Positions 29,934 to 38,950 of a stretch of DNA of 64,000 bases are shown in pieces. The notes under the pieces are model-generated. The model searched no databases, was not told the origin of the DNA, and was given only the letters and a program-made list of their open reading frames with translations. Origin of the DNA: Candidatus Aminicenantota bacterium (GTDB lineage Bacteria > Acidobacteriota > Aminicenantia > UBA2199); NCBI GenBank assembly GCA_029938635.1, contig JAOZUQ010000001.1:113568-177567 (forward strand), in the 5' to 3' direction. The position numbers and the translations under genes were made by a program. Within the stretch, counting starts at the first letter, position 1. Each line of letters opens with the position of its first letter.

Positions 29934-31097
29934 TTGGAAATGGATGAAAGGGAGAAATACAAAAGCAATTTCAAAGCACCTGAATTCCTGGCATTCGATC
30001 GTCTGATCAAAGATAATCAGTGGTTGATCAAAATCAGATTCTTTTACACCATTTTCGTTTCTGTCTTCTTCATAATACTCAATCTTGCAAATGAGACCGA
30101 CACGGTCAGGCTCAGAGACCTCTCATTGCTCCTCAGTCTGATGGTGATCGGTAATATCCTTTTCAATATAACCCTAAAGAAAGTGATAAGAAAGAAACTT
30201 GAGAACCTGGATTACAAAAGCCTCCAGTCACTTGCAACCGTCCAGATTGATTTTGATTTTGTTCTCCTGTCAATAATTGTCTTCATTTCAGGAGGTGTGA
30301 ACAGCCCTGTCATGATCCTGTACATCTTCTACATTATGATATCCACATTTATTGTGACCCATGATAAAGCCATCAGGAATACTTCAATAGCAATAATTCT
30401 GGTATCTTTAATATTTTTTATAGACAACTCATTCGAGATCAAACAAAGGCTTCCGGTCATGATCTCATATGATTTAATCCTGCTGCTCGCATTTTTTATC
30501 TCCTCCCATCTTTCACTGAACCTTAGAGAGAACAGGGAGATACTCCAGGAACTCCTGAAGAAAACAAGAGACCTCTCGATCAGGGACGGCCTGACAGGCC
30601 TTTTAAATCAGACCCATTTTTTCCAGATGATGGAGGATCACCTGAAAAAAGCGAAAAGATATAACGAAGTGTTCTCCGTCCTTTTATTCGATATAGATAA
30701 TTTCAAGAACTATAATGATAACAATGGACATATTAACGGTTCCAGCGTGATAAGAAGGATCGGTCATATTGTCACAGATACTTTCAGGACTTTCGATATC
30801 TCAGCCAGATATGGTGGTGATGAATATGTTATCTTTCTCCCCAACACTGACAAAATAGGATCGTTTCTGGCAGGGGACAGGCTGAGGGAAAGAATTGAAA
30901 GATCAAAATTCCCGGGAATGGAGAAGCAGCCGCAAGGGAGCGTAACGATCTCCATGGGGATATCATCTTTCCCCGAGGATGGTGAAACCAGAGAAGAGGT
31001 CCTCAATATGGCAGACAAGGCACTCTATTATTCCAAAGAGAATGGGAAGAACCGGGTAACTTTGTTTAAAAAAGAGATCCTTACCGGAGAAGAGTGA
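29934..31097 (+). CDS. Membrane-anchored GGDEF diguanylate cyclase
   Basis: Several N-terminal TMs; 'RDGLTGLLNQTHF', 'FDIDNFKNYND', 'ARYGGDEYVIFLP' with upstream RTFD I-site. Confidence 0.92.
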   Translation: MEMDEREKYKSNFKAPEFLAFDRLIKDNQWLIKIRFFYTIFVSVFFIILNLANETDTVRLRDLSLLLSLMVIGNILFNITLKKVIRKKLENLDYKSLQSLATVQIDFDFVLLSIIVFISGGVNSPVMILYIFYIMISTFIVTHDKAIRNTSIAIILVSLIFFIDNSFEIKQRLPVMISYDLILLLAFFISSHLSLNLRENREILQELLKKTRDLSIRDGLTGLLNQTHFFQMMEDHLKKAKRYNEVFSVLLFDIDNFKNYNDNNGHINGSSVIRRIGHIVTDTFRTFDISARYGGDEYVIFLPNTDKIGSFLAGDRLRERIERSKFPGMEKQPQGSVTISMGISSFPEDGETREEVLNMADKALYYSKENGKNRVTLFKKEILTGEE

Positions 31098-31155
31098 CCC
31101 CCGTTTCTCCGCTTTATAATTGACATTTTTTACATATTATTATAAACTTTCCAGT

Positions 31156-32175
31156 ATGTGGATTAGCAAAAGAGATACGGAAATACTGGCTACACTGGTT
31201 AATTTATACAGTAATACCAGACTTCCGGTCAGTTCTGCACAATTATCAGGCTATCTCCCTTTCTCCTGCTCCCTTATAAGAAAAGAGCTGCAGAAACTTG
31301 AAGCAAACGGACTCATAGAGAAGAGCAGCAGCTCTTCAGGAAGAACACCATCCGACAGAGGTATTAAGATGTATCTGAGAGGGCTTGATAAAATGGTCGA
31401 AACCGGCCCTCTCTCTCCGGAATTTCTGAAGGCAACCGGAAAGGACTTCAGTGACCTCTCCACAAAAAGTGCCGATCTCCTTTCACGGGAGTCAGATCAT
31501 ATAGGCTTTGTTTATTTTGATTCTATTTTCGATCTTGAGTTTAAAAGCTTAAAACTGATAAAGATCGATTCATATAAAATAATGATGATCCTGAGAGGAA
31601 GCAACCAGTGGATATTTTCAAAAATCTTTATAACAAACAGGAATTATTCAGAAGCTGAACTAAAAAACTGGGAGCAGATTCTGAACAAAGAGTTCTCACA
31701 CCGTTCCCTGAACAGGGTTTTTAAGATAATAAGGAACAGGCTTTTCAAGGACAAGGAAAGGTATATAAATGTTTACCGGGGTATCTATAATCTCCTCGGG
31801 ACTGAGGACCTTATGACTGCCGATCTTTTCTACAACGGCACTCTGAACCTTCTCAACTCCCGTGTGACAGATACAGAGACCCTGAAAAAAATAATCCGCA
31901 CACTCGAGGAAAAAGAGAGATTTGCAAAGTTCCTCAAGGATATTCTGAACGAAAAGGACAGGAATCCGGTTATCGCATTCGGAGGGGAGTCGGGTATATC
32001 TGAATTTGAAGAGCTTATTCTGATAATTTCAAACTTTTACTGGTCGGAAAACCCAATAGGGAAACTGGGTATAATCGGCCCTAAATTTACAAGATACTCT
32101 GAAACTATAAACAGGGTAAAACATTTTTCAAGTCATATTAGTACAATATTGTCTGAAAACCCCATGGAGGCATAA
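31156..32175 (+). CDS. hrcA: Heat-inducible transcription repressor HrcA (likely start 31156)
   Basis: 'SKRDTEILATLVNLYSNTRLPVSSAQLSGYLPFSCSLIRKELQKLEANGLI...SSSGRTPSDRGIKMYL'; precedes grpE-dnaK-dnaJ. Track start 31120 adds 12 unlikely residues. Confidence 0.9.
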   Translation: MWISKRDTEILATLVNLYSNTRLPVSSAQLSGYLPFSCSLIRKELQKLEANGLIEKSSSSSGRTPSDRGIKMYLRGLDKMVETGPLSPEFLKATGKDFSDLSTKSADLLSRESDHIGFVYFDSIFDLEFKSLKLIKIDSYKIMMILRGSNQWIFSKIFITNRNYSEAELKNWEQILNKEFSHRSLNRVFKIIRNRLFKDKERYINVYRGIYNLLGTEDLMTADLFYNGTLNLLNSRVTDTETLKKIIRTLEEKERFAKFLKDILNEKDRNPVIAFGGESGISEFEELILIISNFYWSENPIGKLGIIGPKFTRYSETINRVKHFSSHISTILSENPMEA

Positions 32176-32817
32176 ATGAGTGTTGATGATAATGAACTGG
32201 ATATTGGTTATGTTCCTGATGACCCTGATTTCGGGAAAGATGAGAGAGTTCAGAAGAAACCAGTTGAAAAGAGAGTAGATCAAAAGAAAAAAGCCCAGGT
32301 AAGAAAATCCATCGCCAAACTGAAGGTTCAGGAAAAGGTCATTGAGAAACTAACCACCGAAAGGGATGAGTTTAAAGATAAGTTTCTTCGGAATATGGCA
32401 GAAATAGATAATTTCAGAAAGAGGGTAAAAAAAGAGAAAGAAGAACATCAAAAATATGCTTTGGGAGATTTTCTCAAAGAGCTTTTAGTAATAACCGACA
32501 ACCTTGAGAGAGCCCTGAAGGTCAAAGATGGCGAATCCAGGGAAAATTCGATAGTTTCCGGTGTCGAAATGATCTACAGGCAATTAATAGAAATACTGAA
32601 CAAGAATGGAGTGAAAGAGATCGAAGCAATGAACACACCCTTTGATCCCAATATTCACCAGGCTCTTTCCAAAGAAGAGGCTGATTTTGTCTCAGGACCA
32701 ACAATAGTAGAAGTTTATCAGAAAGGATTCACGTATAACGACAAATTGCTGAGGCCGACTCTGGCCAAAGTTGCAATTCCGCCGGAACCGATTATCCAGA
32801 CCGATACTCAGGAATAA
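32176..32817 (+). CDS. grpE: Nucleotide exchange factor GrpE
   Basis: 'RNMAEIDNFRKRVKKEKEEHQKYALGDFLKELLVITDNLERAL', 'ALSKEEADFVSGPTIVEVYQKGFTYNDKLLRPTLAKVA'. Confidence 0.96.
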   Translation: MSVDDNELDIGYVPDDPDFGKDERVQKKPVEKRVDQKKKAQVRKSIAKLKVQEKVIEKLTTERDEFKDKFLRNMAEIDNFRKRVKKEKEEHQKYALGDFLKELLVITDNLERALKVKDGESRENSIVSGVEMIYRQLIEILNKNGVKEIEAMNTPFDPNIHQALSKEEADFVSGPTIVEVYQKGFTYNDKLLRPTLAKVAIPPEPIIQTDTQE

Positions 32818-32821
32818 AAAA

Positions 32822-34636
32822 ATGGCTAAAAATATCGGGATTGATCTTGGTACAACAAATTCATGTATTAGTTTCTTCGAAGGTTCAGTACCTGAGATCA
32901 TCCCAAATCCGGAAGGATCAAGGGTCATTCCCTCTATAATATCGCTCAATAAAAACAAAAAACCGATCTTCGGCAATATCGCAAAGAGACAATTCCTTTC
33001 AGACCCTGAAAATACGATCTGGGGAGTTAAGAGGATCATAGGGAGAAAATTCGATTCTCCGGAGATCGACAAGATAAGAAGCACAGCTGCTTATAACATT
33101 GTTGAAGCTGAAAACGGTGATGCCCATATAGATTTCAACGGAGAGATCTGCACTCCGGAGGAGATCTCTGCAATGTTCCTGAGGTACCTGAAGGGGATAG
33201 CAGAAGATTACCTTGGTGAAAATGTGGGAAAGGTTGTTATCACGGTTCCGGCATTTTTTAATGATGCACAACGATTGGCAACCAAGAACGCCGGTGAAAT
33301 AGCCGGACTTGAAATTTCCAGGATCATCAACGAGCCGACATCTGCACTTATCGCATACAGGGACAAGATTAATAAAGATGGCTATTATGCCGTTTATGAC
33401 CTTGGGGGCGGTACTTTTGATATTTCTATCATAGAAGTCAAAGATGAGATATTCAAGGTAGTATCAACTCTGGGAGACACTTTCCTCGGAGGAAATGATT
33501 TTGATGCTACTGTTTCGGACTGGATCCTCTCAGAGATCAAAAAGGAGATAAACACTGACCTTTCCGGCAATATGGACAGCATGCAGAGGATAACCCAGGC
33601 GGCCGAGAAAGCAAAGATCGAACTATCTTTTAACTCGGAAACACAAATATCCATCCCTTACCTCTTCCACTCAAAGAAGGGGGGGAATTACCATTTCCAG
33701 AAAAATCTGGACAGAGAAAAACTTGAACTACTTACATCGAAACTGGTGGCAAAGACTATAAAACTTGTCAAGGATTCTATGGGTGAGATCGATCTGGAAC
33801 CTGACCAGATTGAAAAAGTACTTCTTGTCGGAGGCCAGAGCAGAATGCCGATGGTCTCCCGTTTTCTGACCGAACTTTTCTCAAAAGAGCCAAAATTCGA
33901 TCTGAATCCGGAGGAGGTTGTTTCTATCGGTGCAGCAATGCAGTCCGAACTTCTGCATGGAAGGATAAGAGACCTGTTACTCCTGGATGTTACCCCTTTG
34001 TCCCTCGGGCTTGAAACAAAGGGAGATAAATTTACGAAACTTATTGACAAGAATTCTTCAATACCGATAAAGAAATCGATGATATTCACCACAATAAGCG
34101 ATAACCAGCAGACAGTTAAAATTCACATCCTTCAGGGAGAGAGAGAGATCGCATCTGAAAATAAGCCTCTCGGAGACTTTAACCTGATCGGGATCCCGCT
34201 ATCTCCGAAAGGGTTACCGCAGATCGAAGTAACATTCGAGATAGATGCAAACGGCTTGGTCAAAGTATCAGCAATTGACCTGCAAACCGGATTATCACAG
34301 AGCATGAATGTTCTGCCTGCAAGCGGATTATCACCTGAGAAAATAAAACAATTGATCGAGGAAGCAAAAGAGTTTGAGATAAAGGACCGGGAAACTATCA
34401 GACTTAACCAGACTGTCGCTAATATTGAAGAAGAAAAAGAGACAATAAAATTCTTCATGGAGCGGTATGAAGACAAGCTTACCGAAAAAGAGATCGGGGA
34501 GATCGATATCCTGATGACCCAGATAGAAGAGGTCCTGGAGGAAAAGGACATCCCAACAATGACCGGTATGCTGATGAAAACTATTGATATCAGAAAAAGA
34601 ATAAACAACCTGCTCATATCTGATTTTGAGGAATAA
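32822..34636 (+). CDS. dnaK: Chaperone DnaK (Hsp70); likely start 32822
   Basis: 'MAKNIGIDLGTTNSCISFFEG', 'VITVPAFFNDAQRLATKNAGEIAGLEISRIINEPTSALIAY', 'DLGGGTFDISI', 'VLLVGGQSRMPMV'. Confidence 0.97.
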   Translation: MAKNIGIDLGTTNSCISFFEGSVPEIIPNPEGSRVIPSIISLNKNKKPIFGNIAKRQFLSDPENTIWGVKRIIGRKFDSPEIDKIRSTAAYNIVEAENGDAHIDFNGEICTPEEISAMFLRYLKGIAEDYLGENVGKVVITVPAFFNDAQRLATKNAGEIAGLEISRIINEPTSALIAYRDKINKDGYYAVYDLGGGTFDISIIEVKDEIFKVVSTLGDTFLGGNDFDATVSDWILSEIKKEINTDLSGNMDSMQRITQAAEKAKIELSFNSETQISIPYLFHSKKGGNYHFQKNLDREKLELLTSKLVAKTIKLVKDSMGEIDLEPDQIEKVLLVGGQSRMPMVSRFLTELFSKEPKFDLNPEEVVSIGAAMQSELLHGRIRDLLLLDVTPLSLGLETKGDKFTKLIDKNSSIPIKKSMIFTTISDNQQTVKIHILQGEREIASENKPLGDFNLIGIPLSPKGLPQIEVTFEIDANGLVKVSAIDLQTGLSQSMNVLPASGLSPEKIKQLIEEAKEFEIKDRETIRLNQTVANIEEEKETIKFFMERYEDKLTEKEIGEIDILMTQIEEVLEEKDIPTMTGMLMKTIDIRKRINNLLISDFEE

Positions 34637-34637
34637 A

Positions 34638-35750
34638 ATGGCAAAAAGGGATTATTATGAAGTTCTGGGAGTATCGAAAAATTCAACCCAGGCAGAGATA
34701 AAAAAAAAATATCGACAGATAGCAATGAAATACCACCCCGACAGGAATCAGGATGATAAAGATGCTGAGGAAACGTTTAAAGAGGCATCAGAAGCATATT
34801 CTGTCCTCGGAAACGAAGAGAAAAAACTTAAATATGATCAATTCGGATTCAATGGCCTCAACTCACAAGGGCAGGGATTTTCTGATTTTTCTTTCTTCTC
34901 CGATTCGATATTTTCAGATTTTGAAGATATTCTGGGAGATGTTTTCGGTTTTGGAAGCAGGTCCTCTTCAAGGAACAGGCAGAACATGCCGAGAAGAGGT
35001 GCGGATATCGGTGTTGAGACTACCATAACTCTTGAAGACTCATTCCACGGGATCGAAAAAGAGATAGCAATAGAGCGTGAAGTTAGTTGTTCGGCCTGCA
35101 ACGGTTCCGGAAGTGAGCCCGGCACTTCACCTGAGACCTGCAAACAATGCGGCGGCCAGGGAAATGTGAGAAGAAGTCAGGGTTTCTTTTCCATCTCAAC
35201 ACCTTGCCATGCATGCAGGGGGAAAGGGACGATAATTGTCCACCCATGCAATACATGTTCCGGGACAGGCCGTGAAAAGATGGAAAAAGATATTAAGATC
35301 AATATACCTGCAGGAGTCGATAGTGGAAACAGGCTGAGAATTTCCGACGAAGGCGATGGCGGCCATATGAACGGAAGGGCCGGGGACCTCTATATTCTCA
35401 TAAACGTTAAGAATGATGAAAATTTCAGCAGAGAGGGGTTGGACCTCATATACGATATGGAAATAACTTTTTCCCAGGCTGCACTCGGTGAAGATATATC
35501 TATTAATGCATTTCACGGAAAAGAAAAAATAAAGATCCCGGCCGAAATCCAGAGCGGGAAGATCATGAAGATCAAGAATAAAGGGTTTAAAAATCTAAAT
35601 GGCTGGGGAAAGGGAGATCTTCTGATAGTGATAAACGTAAAAACCCCGACAAAACTTTCAAAAAAGGAGAAAGAACTTTTCAGGGAACTGAAAAAGATCG
35701 AAACGGCAAAGAAAACCGGATCTGAAAAGAAGAATCCCCTGTCCAACTGA
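34638..35750 (+). CDS. dnaJ: Chaperone DnaJ; likely start 34638
   Basis: J domain 'RDYYEVLGVSKNSTQAEIKKKYRQIAMKYHPDRN' with HPD, and four CxxCxGxG zinc motifs. Confidence 0.97.
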   Translation: MAKRDYYEVLGVSKNSTQAEIKKKYRQIAMKYHPDRNQDDKDAEETFKEASEAYSVLGNEEKKLKYDQFGFNGLNSQGQGFSDFSFFSDSIFSDFEDILGDVFGFGSRSSSRNRQNMPRRGADIGVETTITLEDSFHGIEKEIAIEREVSCSACNGSGSEPGTSPETCKQCGGQGNVRRSQGFFSISTPCHACRGKGTIIVHPCNTCSGTGREKMEKDIKINIPAGVDSGNRLRISDEGDGGHMNGRAGDLYILINVKNDENFSREGLDLIYDMEITFSQAALGEDISINAFHGKEKIKIPAEIQSGKIMKIKNKGFKNLNGWGKGDLLIVINVKTPTKLSKKEKELFRELKKIETAKKTGSEKKNPLSN

Positions 35751-36448
35751 TGAGACCCAGAAGGTTCTATTCAGATAAAAAGTCTGTGTCGGGACATATC
35801 GAGATAGTATCTGATGAGCTTTTCCACCTTCGCAAAGTTCTGAGAAGCAAGCCCGGAGATCCTGTAGAAGTATTTAACGGGCAAGGGACACTTTTTTCGG
35901 GAAAGATCGAAACCATAGGAAAGTCAAAGGCAATTGTAAAGATCGAAAAAGAGATAGTTAAAGAGAGACCTCCGGTAAATATCATGATCGCACCTTCCCT
36001 GCTGAAAAAAAAACCGATGAGCCTGATGATAGAAAAACTTACCGAGATGGGAGTTGATGAGATACGCCCTGTAATCTTTTCCAGGACGGAAGCAGCACTA
36101 AGTGAATCATCCATAAAAAAATGGGAAAAACTTGCAATAGAGTCACTTAAGGTCAACGACAATCTGTGGGCGACCAGGATCTATCCCCCATGTAAAATGG
36201 AGGAAATTATTAGCGGATCTGAAAACATTAAAAATAGAATACTTCTGGACATAGAGGGGGAAAAAGTAACTATAAAAGATGAAGGCCCTTTCCTCTGTGT
36301 TGTAGGCCCCCCGGGAGATTTCACAAATGAAGAGAGGGAAATGTTTATTAACTCGGGATTTACACCTGTAAATATAAATGATTCTGTTTTGAAAGTGGAG
36401 ACTGCAGCTTTTTCTGCAGTTTCAATATTGAAATATTTAACAAGATAG
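35750..36448 (+). CDS. rsmE: 16S rRNA m3U1498 methyltransferase RsmE
   Basis: 'RRFYSDKKSVSGHIEIVSDELFHLRKVLRSKPGDPVEVFNGQG', 'KLTEMGVDEIRPVIFSRTEA', 'VVGPPGDFTNEE', 'VLKVETAAFSAVSIL'. Confidence 0.95.
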   Translation: MRPRRFYSDKKSVSGHIEIVSDELFHLRKVLRSKPGDPVEVFNGQGTLFSGKIETIGKSKAIVKIEKEIVKERPPVNIMIAPSLLKKKPMSLMIEKLTEMGVDEIRPVIFSRTEAALSESSIKKWEKLAIESLKVNDNLWATRIYPPCKMEEIISGSENIKNRILLDIEGEKVTIKDEGPFLCVVGPPGDFTNEEREMFINSGFTPVNINDSVLKVETAAFSAVSILKYLTR

Positions 36449-36486
36449 AGATAATATATATATACTTGTAACTGGAGGAAAACCAA

Positions 36487-37431
36487 TTGATAGAGATCAA
36501 AGGTACTTTAGGAAAGTATAAGATTAAAAAAAAGCTTGGAAGTGGCGGATTCGGTACCGTCTACCTTGCCGAGGATACTTTTCTAAAGAGCGACAGGGCC
36601 CTCAAGATTCCCCATGGGATCGGCTCCCAGAAAGACAAACTTTTGAAAGAATCAATGGTTCAAACCAAACTTCTTGACCATCCGAACATTGTAAAACTCC
36701 TGACAGTAGACATGATTGACGGCAATGTCATAATGGTAATGGAATATGTCAATGGTACAAATCTCGAAAAGATAATTGACGATAAAGTAAAACTCAGTGT
36801 AAAAGTTTCACTGGCATATTTCCGCCAGATCCTCTCTGCATTAGGATATGCACACGAGAATAAAATACTCCACAGGGATATCAGGCCGTCAAATATAATG
36901 ATCGACAAAAAAAATAATGTTAAGATAACCGATTTCGGAACCGCCACCTTCCTCGAAGAGAGTCGTTATGCGACAACTAAGATCGGATCTCCACCATATA
37001 TGGCACCCGAACATTTCGAGGGGAAGACCGTATTTGCATCTGACATTTATTCCTCCGGATGTCTGTTCTATGAGATGATAACAGGATTCCCTCCCATAGT
37101 CCTTGCAAATCCGATGGAGATATATAAGAGGGCTAAGGCAGGGGATTTCCCGTCTCTTATAAAAAAGATGCCCACAATCTCACCTGAACTCAGTGAAATA
37201 ATAATGAGAACCCTCTCCCCGGCAGTTTCTAACAGATATAAGAATACCGGGGCCATCCTTGCCGACCTCGATTCACTGGAGCAGAAAAAAACAGGGGATC
37301 CTTCCGAAATAAGTGATATAAAGAAAAGGATTGCGGCAAGAGATGAGAGGACAGATCATGTATGCTGGAGCTGCAGGAAGACGATCCCCCAAAAAGTAGA
37401 AAAATGTATCTATTGCGGCGCCGACCAGTAG
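36487..37431 (+). CDS. Hanks-type Ser/Thr protein kinase with C-terminal zinc ribbon (TTG start)
   Basis: 'LGSGGFGTVYLAED', 'ILHRDIRPSNIMI', 'KITDFGTA', 'YMAPEHF'; C-terminal 'CWSCRKTIPQKVEKCIYCGADQ'; GGAGG at 36475-36479. Confidence 0.95.
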   Translation: MIEIKGTLGKYKIKKKLGSGGFGTVYLAEDTFLKSDRALKIPHGIGSQKDKLLKESMVQTKLLDHPNIVKLLTVDMIDGNVIMVMEYVNGTNLEKIIDDKVKLSVKVSLAYFRQILSALGYAHENKILHRDIRPSNIMIDKKNNVKITDFGTATFLEESRYATTKIGSPPYMAPEHFEGKTVFASDIYSSGCLFYEMITGFPPIVLANPMEIYKRAKAGDFPSLIKKMPTISPELSEIIMRTLSPAVSNRYKNTGAILADLDSLEQKKTGDPSEISDIKKRIAARDERTDHVCWSCRKTIPQKVEKCIYCGADQ

Positions 37432-37437
37432 ATAATG

Positions 37438-38850
37438 TCAGGTCACATTAAGGAACTTAAGCATATTTGTTGCACCCTTCATTGGAGTTTCCCCGGCGAC
37501 AACAAGGAGAGTATCTCCCTTTTTAAGATAGCCGTCAGCTTTAAGTTCCTGCTCCCCTTTAATTATCATATCATCTGTCTTTGATGTGAATTTTATAAGA
37601 CGCGGAGAAATACCCCAGAATGCAGCCATTCTGTTCCTGATCCCCGGATCGGGAGTGAATGCAAAGACCGGGCACGGAGGCCTGTATTTGGATAATAAAA
37701 GTGCTGTACTTCCCGACCAGGAAAATACCATCAATGCCTTAACATCCATATCGAAAGCCATTTCGGCAGCTCCTTTCGCTATCGCTTCCGTATGCTGCAG
37801 TTCATAATCATCTTTTTCGATCGCATACGGGTAAAGCCTGGAACCTTCGGTAGTACCTGCGATCCTCTCCATTATGTTCACGGCTTTAACAGGATATTTC
37901 CCGACCGCCGTCTCGCCGGAGAGCATTACACAATCGGACCCATCAAGGATAGCATTCGAAACATCCGATGCTTCGGCACGGGTCGGCCTCGGGCTTGATA
38001 TCATAGACTCAAGCATCTGGGTAGCAGTGATCACAAGTTTGTTCTCCCTGTTGGCGAGGAGAATAAGTTCTTTTTGAATGATAGGAACCTTCTCGGGAAG
38101 AACTTCTACACCGAGGTCCCCCCTCGCTATCATTATCCCGTCAAAAACATCGACGATCTCAATTATATTATCAAGGGCCCGGGGCCTCTCGATCTTGGCA
38201 ATAACGGGAATATCTGCAGAATATGTTTTCAACATCTTCCTTACAGGGACTATATTTTCGGGTGAATCTACAAAGCTCATTGCAATAAGATCCACCCCTT
38301 CTCCGATACTGAATTTAAGATCTTCCCTGTCCTTTTTTGTAAAAACCGGAATTGAAAGTCCCGAAGAGGGCAGGTTAATCCCTTTCTTTGATTTCACAAC
38401 ACCGGGAGTTACAACTTTACAATCAACCGAGTTGCTTTTTACTTCTGTTACTTTCAGTTCTATATTCCCGTCATCGATCAGGATAGGGTCCCCTTTTTTT
38501 ACGATCTCAGGAAGCATAGTGAAATCTGTATAGATAGTCCCATCCCCTTTACGGGTCCCAAACGAAACAACTTTATTCTTTATCAGTTCAACCGGTTCAT
38601 CCAGTTCACCCACCCTGATCTTCGGGCCGCTCAGATCAGCAAGAATTGCTGTCGGGATACCGGTATTTTTCGCTGCTGTTCTTATATTCTTTATTGATCT
38701 TTTGTGAGTTTCAAAATCGCCATGGGAGAAGTTCAGGCGGGCAACCGACATTCCACCCTTAAGCATTTTTTCAAGAACTTCGACACTTTCCGAGGAGGGA
38801 CCTATAGTGCATATTATCTTTGTGAATTTTTTTTTATCCTGTGTTTTCAT
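37438..38850 (-). CDS. pyk: Pyruvate kinase
   Basis: 'KIICTIGPSSESVEVLEKMLKGGMSVARLNFSHG', 'IMIARGDLGVEVLPEKVPIIQK', 'ATQMLESMISSPRPTRAEASDVSNAILDGSDCVMLSGETA'. Confidence 0.98.
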   Translation of the reverse strand: MKTQDKKKFTKIICTIGPSSESVEVLEKMLKGGMSVARLNFSHGDFETHKRSIKNIRTAAKNTGIPTAILADLSGPKIRVGELDEPVELIKNKVVSFGTRKGDGTIYTDFTMLPEIVKKGDPILIDDGNIELKVTEVKSNSVDCKVVTPGVVKSKKGINLPSSGLSIPVFTKKDREDLKFSIGEGVDLIAMSFVDSPENIVPVRKMLKTYSADIPVIAKIERPRALDNIIEIVDVFDGIMIARGDLGVEVLPEKVPIIQKELILLANRENKLVITATQMLESMISSPRPTRAEASDVSNAILDGSDCVMLSGETAVGKYPVKAVNIMERIAGTTEGSRLYPYAIEKDDYELQHTEAIAKGAAEMAFDMDVKALMVFSWSGSTALLLSKYRPPCPVFAFTPDPGIRNRMAAFWGISPRLIKFTSKTDDMIIKGEQELKADGYLKKGDTLLVVAGETPMKGATNMLKFLNVT

Positions 38851-38950
38851 ACTTTGCCCCTCCGTAAGGCCGGTTTAACCCGATTTTATCTGAAAATTAT
38901 AATTAGTCAACAATTGGATCAAACAGTGAAACAATATATAATATAGTTTA

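Noticed and set aside
31098-31155. CIRCE operator before hrcA
   Set aside because: Only an isolated GAGTG is present; no matching inverted half-site.
34132-34725. 197-aa minus-strand ORF antisense to dnaK/dnaJ
   Set aside because: Shadow frame of a strongly conserved gene; Ser/Phe/Ile-rich translation without a recognisable domain.
38078-38533. 151-aa plus-strand ORF antisense to pyk
   Set aside because: Shadow ORF of pyruvate kinase with no independent signal.
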